64,000 nucleotides of DNA from positions 1 through 64,000 of the forward strand of contig CAXSEF010000008.1 of NCBI GenBank assembly GCA_964236535.1, in the 5' to 3' direction. Under the pieces are notes generated by a model, which was not told the origin of the DNA, did not search any database, and worked only from the letters and a program-made list of their open reading frames with translations. Numbering within the stretch: the first letter of the stretch is position 1; each line of letters opens with the position of its first letter. Below are positions 25,685 through 34,810 of the stretch, in pieces. The stretch is from CAXSEF01 sp964236535. Its GTDB lineage: Bacteria > Pseudomonadota > Alphaproteobacteria > Acetobacterales > Acetobacteraceae. A program made the translations under genes and the position numbers.

Positions 25685-26500
25685 CTACAGCATCCCGAGC
25701 GACTGCTTGCGACGGGGCGGGGCGAAGGCCGCGTCGATCGCGGCGAGGTCGCGGGCGCTGAGCGCGACGGTGGCTGCGGCGGCGTTCTCGGCGACGTGGA
25801 CCGTATCAGCGGCCTTGGGGATCGAGACCACGCCGGCGCCGCGCAGCGACCAGGCGATGGCAACCTGCGCCGGGGTGGCGCCGTGCTCGCGCGCGATCGC
25901 GGCGAGGGCGGGGTGGCGCAGCAGGGCACCGCCCTGCCCGACCGGAGAGTACGCCATCACCGGCATGGCGTGTTCGCGGCACCAGGGCAGCAGGTCGAAC
26001 TCGATTCCACGGGCTTCGGGGTTGTAGAGCACCTGGTTGGTGGCACAGCCGGCGTCGGCGAGTGCGGGCAGGGCGGCCGCGTCGAAGTTGGAGACACCCC
26101 AGGCGCGGATATCGCCGGCCTCGCGCAGCGCCTCCAAGCCGGCGACGGTCTCGGCGAGCGGGATGCGGCCGGGCCAGTGCAGGAGGTAGAGGTCGAGCCG
26201 ATCGGTACCGAGGCGGCGCAGGCTGCGCGCGCAGGCCTCGCGCACGCCTGCGCGCGAGGCGTTGGAAGGCACGACCTTGGAGACCAGGAACACCTCGTCG
26301 CGGCGGCCGGCGATGGCCTCGGCGACCACGCGCTCGGCGTTCCCGTTGGCGTACATCTCGGCGGTGTCGATCAGGGTCATGCCTAGGTCGAGGCCTTGGC
26401 GGAGCGCGCGGATCTCGGCGTCGCGGTCGCCGCCCTCGCCCATGCGCCAGGTGCCCTGGCCGATCGGGAAGACGGTGGCACCATCAGGGAAGCGAAGCAT
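25685..26500 (-). CDS. Aldo/keto reductase
   Basis: NADPH-dependent carbonyl reductase of the AKR superfamily, 271 residues from the ATG at 26500 with GGAGGA upstream. The catalytic tetrad is present: Asp45 and Tyr50 in IDTAEMYANG, Lys75 in FLVSKVVP and His108 in YLLHW. The cofactor loop is IPKAADTVHVAENAAA. It resembles the 2,5-diketo-gluconate reductase/YeaE type. The substrate is unknown. It is probably an independent unit next to the dipeptidase gene. Confidence 0.92.
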   Translation of the reverse strand: MLRFPDGATVFPIGQGTWRMGEGGDRDAEIRALRQGLDLGMTLIDTAEMYANGNAERVVAEAIAGRRDEVFLVSKVVPSNASRAGVREACARSLRRLGTDRLDLYLLHWPGRIPLAETVAGLEALREAGDIRAWGVSNFDAAALPALADAGCATNQVLYNPEARGIEFDLLPWCREHAMPVMAYSPVGQGGALLRHPALAAIAREHGATPAQVAIAWSLRGAGVVSIPKAADTVHVAENAAAATVALSARDLAAIDAAFAPPRRKQSLGML

Positions 26501-26615
26501 CGGCGATGTCCTCCGGACGCGAGGCGGAGGCAAGGAGCTTCGCTCCGCCACAGTGCTCACGGAACGCGCCACATGACCCAGCAGAGCAGGTTTCCAGCGG
26601 GCTCCCAGCCTGCTT

Positions 26616-27671
26616 CTACGCCGCCACTGCCTCTGCCTTGCGCATGAGGCGCAGGAAGTTCCCGCCCCACAGCTTGGCGACGGCGTCGGCGTCGTGGCCG
26701 CGTCGCACCAGCTCCGCGGTGAGATTGCCGGACTGCGACGCGTCGCGGTAGCCGGGCATGCCGCCGCCGCCGTCGAAGTCCGAGCCGATGCCCACGTGGT
26801 CAATCCCGATGCGGGCGACGGCGTAGTCGACGTGGTCGGCGAAGTCCGCGACTGAGACCTGGTCGGGGCGGGCCTTCCATCTCAGGAAGGACGGCACTGC
26901 GGTGACCTGGACCAGGCCGCCGGCATCGCGCAGCAGGTCGAGCTGGCTGTCATCAAGGTTGCGCGGCACGTCGCATAGTGCGCGCATGCAGGAGTGGGTG
27001 GCGACGACGGGTGTGCGCGAAAGCGCTGCGGCCTGGCGCATGGTGTCGGGCGAGACGTGGGAAACGTCGACCAGCAGGCCCACGCGGTTCATCTCGGCGA
27101 TGGCCTCACGGCCGAGGCCGGAAAGGCCGCCGTGCAGGGTCGGACCGTCGGCAAGGTCGGCGCGCGGGTTGGAGCTGTCGCACAGCGCGTTGTGGCCGTT
27201 GTGGCTGAGCGTCATGTAGATCGCGCCGAGCCGCCGGAACCGCGCGAGCAGCGAGAGGTCCTCGCCAATGGCAGCGCCGTTCTCGACCGCGGGGATGATG
27301 GCGAGGGCACCCTGGGCGACGGCGGCCTCGATCTCGGCGGCGGTGGAGCAGGTCCGGGCGGCGATCCCGTCGCGGGTGGTGCCCATGGCGATGATGGCGT
27401 CGAGCATGGCGAGCGCGCGGTCCGAAGCCTCGGCGTGACCCTGCGGCGTCAGCGGGCCCTGTGGCACATAGGCCGCGAAGCAGGCAGCGCGCAGGCCGCC
27501 ACGCAGCATCTTGGGCAGATCGACGCGTCGGGTGCTGTCGGTGAACGGGTCCGGGCCGTTGGGCCAGGGAATGTCGATGTGGCTGTCCAGCGTGAGCGTC
27601 GCGGCGTGGATCTCGCGCGCGTCTGGGACGACGGGATGGAGCACGGGCGGCGCAGCGGCGAGGTCTTGCAT
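26616..27671 (-). CDS. Membrane dipeptidase, M19 family
   Basis: Zinc dipeptidase related to renal dipeptidase, about 351 residues from the ATG at 27671; an in-frame ATG at 27698 is an alternative. Metal-binding motifs are in order: DSHIDIPW (His31, Asp33), the bridging glutamate in IPAVENG, LLVDVSHVSP and VVATHSCM. GIGSDFDGGGGMPGY near the end is also conserved. There is no clear signal peptide, so it is probably cytoplasmic. Members cleave dipeptides, including some with D-residues. It is 115 bases from the aldo/keto reductase gene on the same strand. Confidence 0.92.
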   Translation of the reverse strand: MQDLAAAPPVLHPVVPDAREIHAATLTLDSHIDIPWPNGPDPFTDSTRRVDLPKMLRGGLRAACFAAYVPQGPLTPQGHAEASDRALAMLDAIIAMGTTRDGIAARTCSTAAEIEAAVAQGALAIIPAVENGAAIGEDLSLLARFRRLGAIYMTLSHNGHNALCDSSNPRADLADGPTLHGGLSGLGREAIAEMNRVGLLVDVSHVSPDTMRQAAALSRTPVVATHSCMRALCDVPRNLDDSQLDLLRDAGGLVQVTAVPSFLRWKARPDQVSVADFADHVDYAVARIGIDHVGIGSDFDGGGGMPGYRDASQSGNLTAELVRRGHDADAVAKLWGGNFLRLMRKAEAVAA

Positions 27672-27816
27672 GAGTGATGAATCGGCCCGACGCCGCATGG
27701 TTGCAAGATGCAGGCGTCGAGTGGCTGGACGGCGGGGTGGTCGACGGCGTGCTGCTGACGCGCATCGAGGGAGTTGCTGCTGACGTAGGGTGCGGCAGTT
27801 GCTATGCAGGCGGCGT

Positions 27817-27893
27817 GTCTCCGTAGCTCAGCCGGATAGAGCGCAGGATTCCTAATCCTGAGGCCATGGGTTCGAATCCCGTCGGGGACGCCA
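27817..27893 (+). tRNA. tRNA-Arg (CCT)
   Basis: The acceptor GTCTCCG pairs with CGGGGAC (one G-T pair), followed by G and an encoded CCA. D-arm GCTCAGCCGGATAGAGC. Anticodon arm CAGGATTCCTAATCCTG presents CCT, read as Arg (AGG). T-arm GGGTTCGAATCCC. A single gene, in a gap between the dipeptidase and the RTX-like protein. Confidence 0.95.
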
Positions 27894-28067
27894 GCTTGCT
27901 TTGAATCTCCTGCACGCGTCTCCGCGGCTGCGGACTCTCCCGAGACTCAAACGTGATCCCGACCTAGCATGGTAGAGCCACGCTGGGCTCGACAGAACGA
28001 ATAGCATCCGCTGTGTCGGCACGTCGGGTATGACAGCCTTCGAAACACGGTGAGACCGGGGTAGAAC

Positions 28068-30353
28068 ATGAGCGACACGTTGCAGTGGGCGCAGCCTGTC
28101 GACGGCACGTTCGAGCAGGAGGGCGCCTGGCGGTCTGGCGGCGTGTCGACCACGGACACGCCGACAGCCACCACGGCGGTGGGTTTCGCCCTCGGTGGCG
28201 CTGCGTCCTACACCGTCAGCGGCAACGGCACGGCGGCCTCGATCGCCTCCGAAGACACCCTCACCCTGAACGGTACAGTCAGCGTGGCGGGAACAGTGTC
28301 GGTCACTGCGGGCACGCTGGTCGAAGGCGGCGTCCTGACCGATGCCGATGCCTCGATCGGGTCAGGCAGCATGGCAGTACAACCCGTTCGCCTCTCTGAT
28401 GTCAGCGTCACCCCGGCAACGAGCTGGACGAGCAGCGGCACTCTGCACGTCGGGGCCGGCGGTGCGGGCACCCTGACCATCGGAGGCAGCAGCGCCGGGC
28501 TCGCGGGGTCTGCGGGGGCCCCGTCCGTCGTCTCGGCCGCGGTTGGCCTGGTCGATGGCGGCAGCGTGGTCGGCATCAGCGGCACTCCTCCGGACGAGAC
28601 CGGATTCTCCGACGGTACCCTGGTCTGCACGGACAGCCTGCAGATCGGCGGCAGCAGTTCAGGCACCGTCCAGGTGTCGGAGGATGCGCAGGGCCTGTCG
28701 GTTGGCGGCGGAGGCATCACCGTCGCCACCGGTGGCGTGCTCGACCTCAACGATGCGGGCACCCTCGCCCCGGCGATCACCCTCTCGGACGGGTTGCTGC
28801 GCCTGGAGGGCAACTACGGTGTCCTCGCCGCCGTCGAGCGGGCGATCGCCGCCGGGCCGCTCACCCTGGCGGCCGGCACGATCGACACTCTTGATGGCTC
28901 GGGGAGCAAGGCCCCGAACGCGATCGACACTTCCGTGTCCGCAAACGGCTTCACCCACGCGGTGTCGGGCCTGGTTTCCGGGACCGGGACCTTGATGATC
29001 GACGAGATGGCCCTGCTCGGCACGGCCAACACCTACTCCGGCGGCACCGTGATCGAGGGCGGCACCGTCTACCTCGCCTCGACCGGCTCGGCCGGGACCG
29101 GATCGCTCGGCTTCGCGGCCACGGCGTCGGGAACCCTGGCGTTCGGCAGTGGCGCGGGCCGCGAAGCCGTCGCGATCGGCTCCGCCAGCGCTTCCGTGCT
29201 CGCCGGCGGCGCGGGCCTGCTCCTGGACCTCACCACCGGCCGGCTCACCCTGGCCGGCGGCACGGCGTCCAGCACCGTCCAGGGCGCGGCGGGCAGCGTC
29301 ACGGTGTCGGGGGGCGCTGGAGGTGGCCAGTTCTTCGGCGGTTCCGCTGGCGCCAACCAGCTTTCGGGCGGCACCGGCGCGGCGACCCTGATTGGCGGCG
29401 GCAACGGCGACGTTCTCACCGCCGGATCCACGGGCGGGGACCTGCTGGTCGCAGCCTCCGGCGCGGAGACGCTGTCCGGCACGGTCGCCAGCGGGGCCGA
29501 CGCGCTGTTCGGCGGCAGTGGCCCCGACCTCATCGAGACCGGAACCGCAACCGACACCGTTACGGCGGGCAGCGGTTCCGTTACCGTCCAGGCAGGCGGG
29601 GCGGCGCTCCTGTTCGGCTCGGCCGGCGCGCTGACCTTCTATGGCAGCTCGGCGGCAGCCACGGTGGTCGGCGGCAGCGGCGGCAACACCCTCTATGGCG
29701 CCGCCGGACGCCTCGACTTCTATGCCGGGCCAGGTGGCGGCGCAGCGTTCGGCGGCGCGGCAGGCTTCAACGTGCTGTATACCGGCGCGGCCGCCACCAC
29801 CCTGGCCGGCGGCGGCAGCGGCGATGTCCTGGTCTCCACCGGGGCAGGCGGCAACCTGCTGCTCGCCGGCCCGGGCAACCAGACCCTGACCGGGGCCGGC
29901 AGCTCCGGTGACGACGCGTATTTCGGCAACGCCGGCAACGTGCTGATCGCGGCCGGAACCGGCAGCGACACCGTGGTCGCAGGTTCCGGCGCGCAGACGA
30001 TCAGCGCCGGTGTCACGGGCAGCACGGCGATCTTCGCCGGTTCGGGACAGGACACGGTCGTGCTGGGCGGCGGCCCGGACTTCCTGCTGTGCGGACAGGG
30101 CAACCTGGCCGCCTATGGCGGCAGCGGCGCGGACCTGTACGGCTTCGCCAACGGCGCGCGCGGCACCGCGGTGATCAACGGCTTCAGGACCGGCATCGAC
30201 CAGCTGCAGCTGCTTGGTTACGCCTCTGGCACGGCAGCTACCGCGGTCGCGGGGCAGATCGATGCGGGCGGGAATACCACGCTCGTGCTGACGGACAACA
30301 CCCGGATCACCCTGCTGGGCGTCGCCAGCGTCGAAAGCGCGTCGTTCGTGTGA
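28068..30353 (+). CDS. Glycine-rich RTX-like exoprotein with autotransporter-type repeats
   Basis: 761 residues with almost no Lys or Cys. The first ~300 are Thr/Ser/Gly-rich and predicted beta-solenoid, ending in NTYSGGTVIEGGTVYLAS, an autotransporter-associated repeat (about 324-341). Residues 400-690 are irregular Gly-rich nonapeptide-like repeats (GGNGDVL, GGSGPDLIETG, GTGSDTVVAGSG, GSGQDTVVLGGG), a loose RTX pattern. The C-terminus (INGFRTGIDQLQLLGY, TTLVLTDNTRITLLGV, ending in ESASFV) looks like a type I secretion tail. There is no N-terminal signal peptide and no translocator beta-barrel. No type I secretion genes are nearby. Adhesin or matrix protein is a guess. Confidence 0.75.
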   Translation: MSDTLQWAQPVDGTFEQEGAWRSGGVSTTDTPTATTAVGFALGGAASYTVSGNGTAASIASEDTLTLNGTVSVAGTVSVTAGTLVEGGVLTDADASIGSGSMAVQPVRLSDVSVTPATSWTSSGTLHVGAGGAGTLTIGGSSAGLAGSAGAPSVVSAAVGLVDGGSVVGISGTPPDETGFSDGTLVCTDSLQIGGSSSGTVQVSEDAQGLSVGGGGITVATGGVLDLNDAGTLAPAITLSDGLLRLEGNYGVLAAVERAIAAGPLTLAAGTIDTLDGSGSKAPNAIDTSVSANGFTHAVSGLVSGTGTLMIDEMALLGTANTYSGGTVIEGGTVYLASTGSAGTGSLGFAATASGTLAFGSGAGREAVAIGSASASVLAGGAGLLLDLTTGRLTLAGGTASSTVQGAAGSVTVSGGAGGGQFFGGSAGANQLSGGTGAATLIGGGNGDVLTAGSTGGDLLVAASGAETLSGTVASGADALFGGSGPDLIETGTATDTVTAGSGSVTVQAGGAALLFGSAGALTFYGSSAAATVVGGSGGNTLYGAAGRLDFYAGPGGGAAFGGAAGFNVLYTGAAATTLAGGGSGDVLVSTGAGGNLLLAGPGNQTLTGAGSSGDDAYFGNAGNVLIAAGTGSDTVVAGSGAQTISAGVTGSTAIFAGSGQDTVVLGGGPDFLLCGQGNLAAYGGSGADLYGFANGARGTAVINGFRTGIDQLQLLGYASGTAATAVAGQIDAGGNTTLVLTDNTRITLLGVASVESASFV

Positions 30354-30362
30354 ACTCTGTCG

Positions 30363-30584
30363 CGGGCAAGCAAGGCCAGAGGCTCTGCCTCTGGACTTCG
30401 CCAAAGGCCTAGCCTGTGGAATTCCTATGCTTAAGCCAGGGGTTTCCAAAGGCCTCAGGTCATTGGCGGGTCTGGGGTAGCCCGCGCAAGGTTCCGCTGG
30501 CCTGCCTGGGCCAGTGGAATGCGGGCGGAGGGGTAGCCCGGCCTTGCTGCACTTGTGGGTCGACGCCTGGGGCAGCTGGTATGA
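30363..30584 (+). repeat. Dispersed hairpin repeat, long form (copy 3)
   Basis: Starts ten bases after the exoprotein stop with GGCAAGCAAGGCCAGAGGC. It then has the GGAATTC segment, GGTTTCCAAAGGCCTCAGG and the internal GCGCAAGGTTCCGCTGG module shared with copy 10, and ends in GCAGCTGGTATGA. It lies between convergent genes. Confidence 0.85.
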
Positions 30585-30673
30585 GGCGGCTTCCAGGTAT
30601 GACGCAGGGTGACCAAGACCGGCGGGCCGGCTGATGGCAGCGTCTCGAAAGCAGGCGCGCGACGCTGGTCCGA

Positions 30674-31783
30674 TCACCGCGTCCCGAGATCGGCGGAGTC
30701 GAACGCCCCGGTCGCCGGCTCGGCCTGGGCATGGTCCGAGCCGGGCACGGCCAGCCCCGCTCCCGCCCTGCCGTCACCCAGGCTTCGCGCCGCAAGGTGA
30801 TCGCCAGCGTCACGCACTGCCGGGCCCGCGCGAGCCGCCAGGTCTCGCATCGAACCGCCCCCGGCATCCGTAGGGAGCGACACCGGTTCGGACCGGCCGG
30901 AAGCGTAGCGACGGATCATGCTGGCGCAGAACTCGGCGAATTCTTCAGGGTGCATCGGTGGAGCGGTGTGGTGCGGCGTGATCCCGCGATGCTCTGGCGT
31001 GAAGCAGAACGTCACGGTCACCTTGAACTCGTCAAGCGCCCGCATCTGCCGGTCGAACCAGGCCTCGCAATCCGGGCGGAACCAGTCGGCCCATGACAGG
31101 CCGGTGCGCAAGGTTGTCACGCCCATGTCGCGCATGACCCGTACCGCACTATCGAGCCGATGATCCTGGTAGTGGAACCACTGGCAGAGCCCGAAATCCG
31201 GCGTGAACTCGGGAAACAGTCGCGCGGCCCGCTTCGGCGTGCCGTGCTCGTCCAGAAGTCCCATGTGGAAATGCCGGTAATACGAGGACCCCTCGGCCTC
31301 GCGGTGGCGCGTGGTCGCCGGCCACGCCGCCGGCAGGTCGTACAGGCTGTACCAATGGATGCGCGGCGCCCGCCCGGCGAGCAGCTGATGCGTTCGGCGC
31401 AGGCCCCATTCCTGGACCTCCTCGGCGCCGAACGTCGATATGCCGACCTCGGAGACCCAGACCGGGAGATCGGTCATCGCGGAAATGGCGTCAAGCTTTG
31501 CAGGCCAGGCGTCGATGGGCCAATGATTCCAGTCGAGCGGAAAGCCATGCACAGCGACGGCGTCGAGCGCATCGAGCCCACCCTGGGCTGCTAGTGATGC
31601 AAGGAAACCCGGATCGATCGGCGACATGCCCCCGAGCACACGGGTGAGCCCCGGTGCCTCGGCGGCAATCGCCTCGCCGGCCAGCCGCGTCATGGTGGCG
31701 AACCGCGCCCAGTCTGGATCGGCCTCCAGGTCCCAATGGGACTTGTTGTTCGGCTCGTTCCAGATCATGGCTGCTTCGATCAT
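30674..31783 (-). CDS. Glycoside hydrolase-like protein, permuted GH39-type appearance
   Basis: 369 residues from the ATG at 31783, preceded by GGAG. The acid/base motif WNEPN lies at only residues 8-12; the second catalytic glutamate is in VWVSEVGISTFG (about 121-132), then HWYSLYDL. The next part (GLCQWFHYQDHRLDSAV, VTTLRTGLSWADW, TVTFCFTPEHRG) resembles what normally precedes WNEPN in related barrels, so the barrel looks circularly permuted. The last ~75 residues are low-complexity and may be out of the true frame. It is last in a four-gene sugar cluster. Enzyme activity is not known. Confidence 0.7.
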   Translation of the reverse strand: MIEAAMIWNEPNNKSHWDLEADPDWARFATMTRLAGEAIAAEAPGLTRVLGGMSPIDPGFLASLAAQGGLDALDAVAVHGFPLDWNHWPIDAWPAKLDAISAMTDLPVWVSEVGISTFGAEEVQEWGLRRTHQLLAGRAPRIHWYSLYDLPAAWPATTRHREAEGSSYYRHFHMGLLDEHGTPKRAARLFPEFTPDFGLCQWFHYQDHRLDSAVRVMRDMGVTTLRTGLSWADWFRPDCEAWFDRQMRALDEFKVTVTFCFTPEHRGITPHHTAPPMHPEEFAEFCASMIRRYASGRSEPVSLPTDAGGGSMRDLAARAGPAVRDAGDHLAARSLGDGRAGAGLAVPGSDHAQAEPATGAFDSADLGTR

Positions 31784-31944
31784 GCCGCGGCTCCGGCTGC
31801 GATGACGGGATGCTGATCGCTCGGGACCCGGAGGTCCCCAATTTCCGCGTCTTGGTCGGGCCCGCGTTCGGGGATGGTGGCTGTCGTCACGAAGTCTGCC
31901 TCGAACCAAGGTGCCGGAGTGGGGTCTGCTGCGGGCGGCGCGGT

Positions 31945-32769
31945 TCAATCAGGACCCGGCCCCCGCGCCGGATACACTGCTTCGTCTTCCGGCTTGCTGG
32001 TCCGTCGGCAAAGGAAGATCTCAGCCTCCGGGTTTGCGGTGATCTCGAACCCGGCCGAGCGCAGCATCGCCGAGGAGGCGGCGCGATTCGGCACCCACCA
32101 GTTGGTCGGGTCGTGGGCGTAGCTGTTCTCGATAAAGTGCAGCCTGGGAAATCCGGGATCGTCGAACGGTGCCGGCGCGAAGAAGTCGTAGTCCGATGCA
32201 ACGGCCGCGATCTCGTCGCTTCCCCTCTGCAGGGTCTGGAACACCAGCAAGTCCGCGCAGGCGTGCCGATGGATCAGGTCAAGAGCCAGAAGCGGGTGGC
32301 GCAGATGGTACAGCACGCCAAGGAACAGCACGACATCGAAGCGCTCGCCCAGAGCCGCAACGTCGTAGACCGAGAGCTGCCGGAACTCGATGTCGAGGTC
32401 CTCGACCTCGGCGGCGAAGCGGGCCTGAGCCAGATAGTGCGGGTCGTGATCGATCGCGACGACACGGTCGGCCCCGCGACGCTTCATCTCCAGGCTGTAG
32501 AAGCCGCCGTTGCAGCCGATGTCGAGCACGGTGCGCCCGCCCAGGTCGGCCGGCACGTGGTCGCGGAACGAGGCCCATTTGACTGCCGGGAAGTCGAACA
32601 GGAAGTGGTCTGGTGCGGTACGCACGCCGCGCAAGTCCAGGTTGTGGAACCACGGGCCAAGCTGCGCGGCGCGTCCGCGGATACGCTCCGGCGTCCAGAT
32701 CGCCTCGCCTGTCGGGCCTGCGCCCGCACCCGGGACCGGCGCCACGGAACCCCGCCTGCCGTCACTCAT
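31945..32769 (-). CDS. SAM-dependent methyltransferase (resembles TIGR04290 family)
   Basis: 274 residues. The Rossmann-like fold has the SAM motif VLDIGCNGGFYSLEMKRRGA (split: motif I at about 80-90), the acidic ADRVVAIDHD, then FDVVLFLGVLYHLRHPLLAL. The flanks LGPWFHNLDLRGVRTAPDHF and DPTNWWVPN are distinctive. From memory these fit a family found in conserved sugar clusters with glycosyltransferases and glycosidases; this needs a profile search. The start codon overlaps the end of the nucleotidyltransferase gene by eight bases. The acceptor is unknown, probably a sugar or sugar conjugate. Confidence 0.8.
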   Translation of the reverse strand: MSDGRRGSVAPVPGAGAGPTGEAIWTPERIRGRAAQLGPWFHNLDLRGVRTAPDHFLFDFPAVKWASFRDHVPADLGGRTVLDIGCNGGFYSLEMKRRGADRVVAIDHDPHYLAQARFAAEVEDLDIEFRQLSVYDVAALGERFDVVLFLGVLYHLRHPLLALDLIHRHACADLLVFQTLQRGSDEIAAVASDYDFFAPAPFDDPGFPRLHFIENSYAHDPTNWWVPNRAASSAMLRSAGFEITANPEAEIFLCRRTSKPEDEAVYPARGPGPD

Positions 32770-33487
32770 GGGACAGCAGCTTCATCGCTTCTCGATACCC
32801 GTTCAGTGTCCCGACATCGACGTAGCTCGCCCCGGCACAGACGGCAGTGGCAACACCGCCCTCGGCAAGCCAGGCATTGACCAGGGTGCCGAGATACTGG
32901 TCACGCCGGTCGCGCCGCAGCCAGACTTGATGCAGCGCGTGCAGCACATGGCCGGGCATCCGCATCGCGCCCCAGACCTGGTTGGTCGAGGGGCGAGCGT
33001 GCTTGACCTCGATCACCTGAACCCGGCCGTCGCAGTCGGTGACGACGGCATCGAACAGCTCCGGCCGCACGACCGGGAACAGCAGGAAGGCGAGCGTGTG
33101 TGGGGGGAGTGCGCACAGCGCGTCGATCGGGAACCAGATCGTGTCGGGCAGGCCGATCACCACGGCGTCCTCGGCGGCGATGAAAGGCACCGCGCGAAAG
33201 ATCGCGTCGCATAGGCCCGCAGCCTGGTTCTGGATGACGTAGGCGATCGGGACGTCACCGACCACGCCGCCATAGTACTGCAGGATGTCGGATTTCCAAG
33301 GCGAGATCACGAAGCACAGCCGGGTCACGCCAGCAATCAGCATCCGCTCGACCAGGTGCTCGGACACCGCGCGCGGACGCTCGATTCCAGACTCGTCGAT
33401 GCGGCTGCCGACCGGGAGCAGTTCCTTGGAAAACGCCAGCGGCTGCATGCGGGTGCCGGTCCCCGCGGCCGGGATGATGCCCCACAT
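32762..33487 (-). CDS. Sugar-1-phosphate nucleotidyltransferase
   Basis: 241 residues. The N-terminal signature GIIPAAGTGTRMQPLAFSKELLPVG matches RmlA/GalU-type enzymes that activate sugar phosphates with NTP; IGLPDTIWFP carries the metal-binding aspartate. It is shorter than RmlA (about 290) but complete, ending in a predicted YVDVGTLNGYREAM segment. It starts two bases after the glycosyltransferase stop and overlaps the methyltransferase gene, so the three are almost surely co-translated. The sugar is not predictable. Confidence 0.88.
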   Translation of the reverse strand: MWGIIPAAGTGTRMQPLAFSKELLPVGSRIDESGIERPRAVSEHLVERMLIAGVTRLCFVISPWKSDILQYYGGVVGDVPIAYVIQNQAAGLCDAIFRAVPFIAAEDAVVIGLPDTIWFPIDALCALPPHTLAFLLFPVVRPELFDAVVTDCDGRVQVIEVKHARPSTNQVWGAMRMPGHVLHALHQVWLRRDRRDQYLGTLVNAWLAEGGVATAVCAGASYVDVGTLNGYREAMKLLSHE

Positions 33488-33489
33488 GC

Positions 33490-34617
33490 TCAGCCAGGCG
33501 CCCCGCCCAGGTCCGGGTGCAACTGGCGGGCCGCTGCCATCGCGAACTCGGTCCCGGATGTCGAGAGGGCCTGCTCGAACGCGGAGATCATCTGTTCGGC
33601 GCGCCGGGTGGCGCTGTGCTCATCCAGCGTCCGTTCCCGGGCGCTCGCCCCGATCCGCGCCAGGGTGGCGTCGTCCAGTTCCATGGCATCCAGGGCCTCC
33701 TGGGTCGTGCGCGCGAGCAGGATGTCATGACCCGGCGCAAAGAAGGTCTCCAGGCCCTCCCAGGCATCGCTCAGGACCGGGCAGCCGCAGGCTGTCGCCT
33801 CGAACAGGCGACCGGAAGGACACCATCCCATCGCAGCCATCGCGCGACGGGTGACGTTCAGTGTCAGGCGGGAGGATGCGTAGAACGCCGGGTGCAGCGG
33901 GGGTGCCACGTGGCGGAGGAAGAAGATGTTGTCCGACCAGGGGAAGTCGGGCGGATACTGCGCCCCGCCGATGACGAAGCGGCAGTCCGGTCGTGCCTGG
34001 GCGGGTTTGACGAACAGCGCCTCGAGCGTGCTCTGGCGGTCGGCCGCATAGGTGCCGAGGTAGGACAGGTGGCAGCGCGGGGCCGGACCGGGCTGCGCCG
34101 GAAAATGCAGGTCCGGGTCCACCGATCCATACAGCGGCAGCACCCGCCTCGCGCCAAGACGCTCACGCAGAGCCTGCAGTGCCGGGCCTCCGGTGTAGCT
34201 CAGCACCAGGTCGTAATCGCCAAGGCCACCGGCGACGTAATCGACGGGTTCTCCTGCATCGATGCGCGACAGGGTGACCGGCGTGTCAAGATCGTAGAAA
34301 CAGCGCAGCGCCCGGCTGTCGCCCAGCGTCTGCCGGGCAGCGGCGGCGTCGGGACAGTACGAGGTGACCAGACCCACGTCAGCATCGGCCAAGGTCCGTC
34401 GCGCCAGCGCCGCATCCCAGTCGCGATACAATACCAGGGTCCCACCCGCAGGCAGCTCGGTGAGGTCGCGATTGGCCGCGTAGTACGGCGTGTCGCGCTC
34501 GAAGAAGGTGACCCGGTGCCCGCCGGCCGAGAGCGCCGACACCAGCGCCCGCCAGAGGGCCGCGTGACCGTTACCCCAGGATGAGCTGATGGCCAGCCCG
34601 AAGATTACGATCTTCAT
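33490..34617 (-). CDS. Glycosyltransferase, CgeB/GT4-like
   Basis: 375 residues from the ATG at 34617. The N-terminus MKIVIFGLAISSSWGNGHAALWRAL begins a GT-B fold; the acceptor domain continues through FYDLDTPVTLSRI. The C-terminal donor domain has HLSYLGTYAADRQ, FPWSDNIFFLRHVAPPLHPAFY, RLFEATACGCPVLSDAWEGLETFF and a closing helix. The RLFEATACG segment is typical of CgeB-like transferases, which often modify surface structures. It is the first gene of the four-gene sugar cluster and is divergent from the copper ATPase gene. Confidence 0.85.
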   Translation of the reverse strand: MKIVIFGLAISSSWGNGHAALWRALVSALSAGGHRVTFFERDTPYYAANRDLTELPAGGTLVLYRDWDAALARRTLADADVGLVTSYCPDAAAARQTLGDSRALRCFYDLDTPVTLSRIDAGEPVDYVAGGLGDYDLVLSYTGGPALQALRERLGARRVLPLYGSVDPDLHFPAQPGPAPRCHLSYLGTYAADRQSTLEALFVKPAQARPDCRFVIGGAQYPPDFPWSDNIFFLRHVAPPLHPAFYASSRLTLNVTRRAMAAMGWCPSGRLFEATACGCPVLSDAWEGLETFFAPGHDILLARTTQEALDAMELDDATLARIGASARERTLDEHSATRRAEQMISAFEQALSTSGTEFAMAAARQLHPDLGGAPG

Positions 34618-34810
34618 GTGATCCGAGGTTGCCCAAGCCGAGGCGTCACGTCCAGAGCAGCTCTGGGGTCGCCCGCCCCATCGACACCGATGCCGGAACG
34701 CGTCGCAGTCCGGACGACCCGCTGTGACGGGAGACCGCGGGGCACCATGTAGATTTTCGACCGGCACGCTGCAGAAACACGCCACCCAGCCGGTGTCACG
34801 AGGGCCGACG

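Noticed and set aside
29400..30100. CRISPR or tandem DNA repeat array
   Set aside because: The repeats are protein-level Gly-rich motifs with irregular spacing; no direct DNA repeats with unique spacers.
28659..30677. Minus-strand frame of 672 codons opposite the exoprotein
   Set aside because: Mirror of a Gly-rich repeat gene; no ribosome-binding site or family motif.
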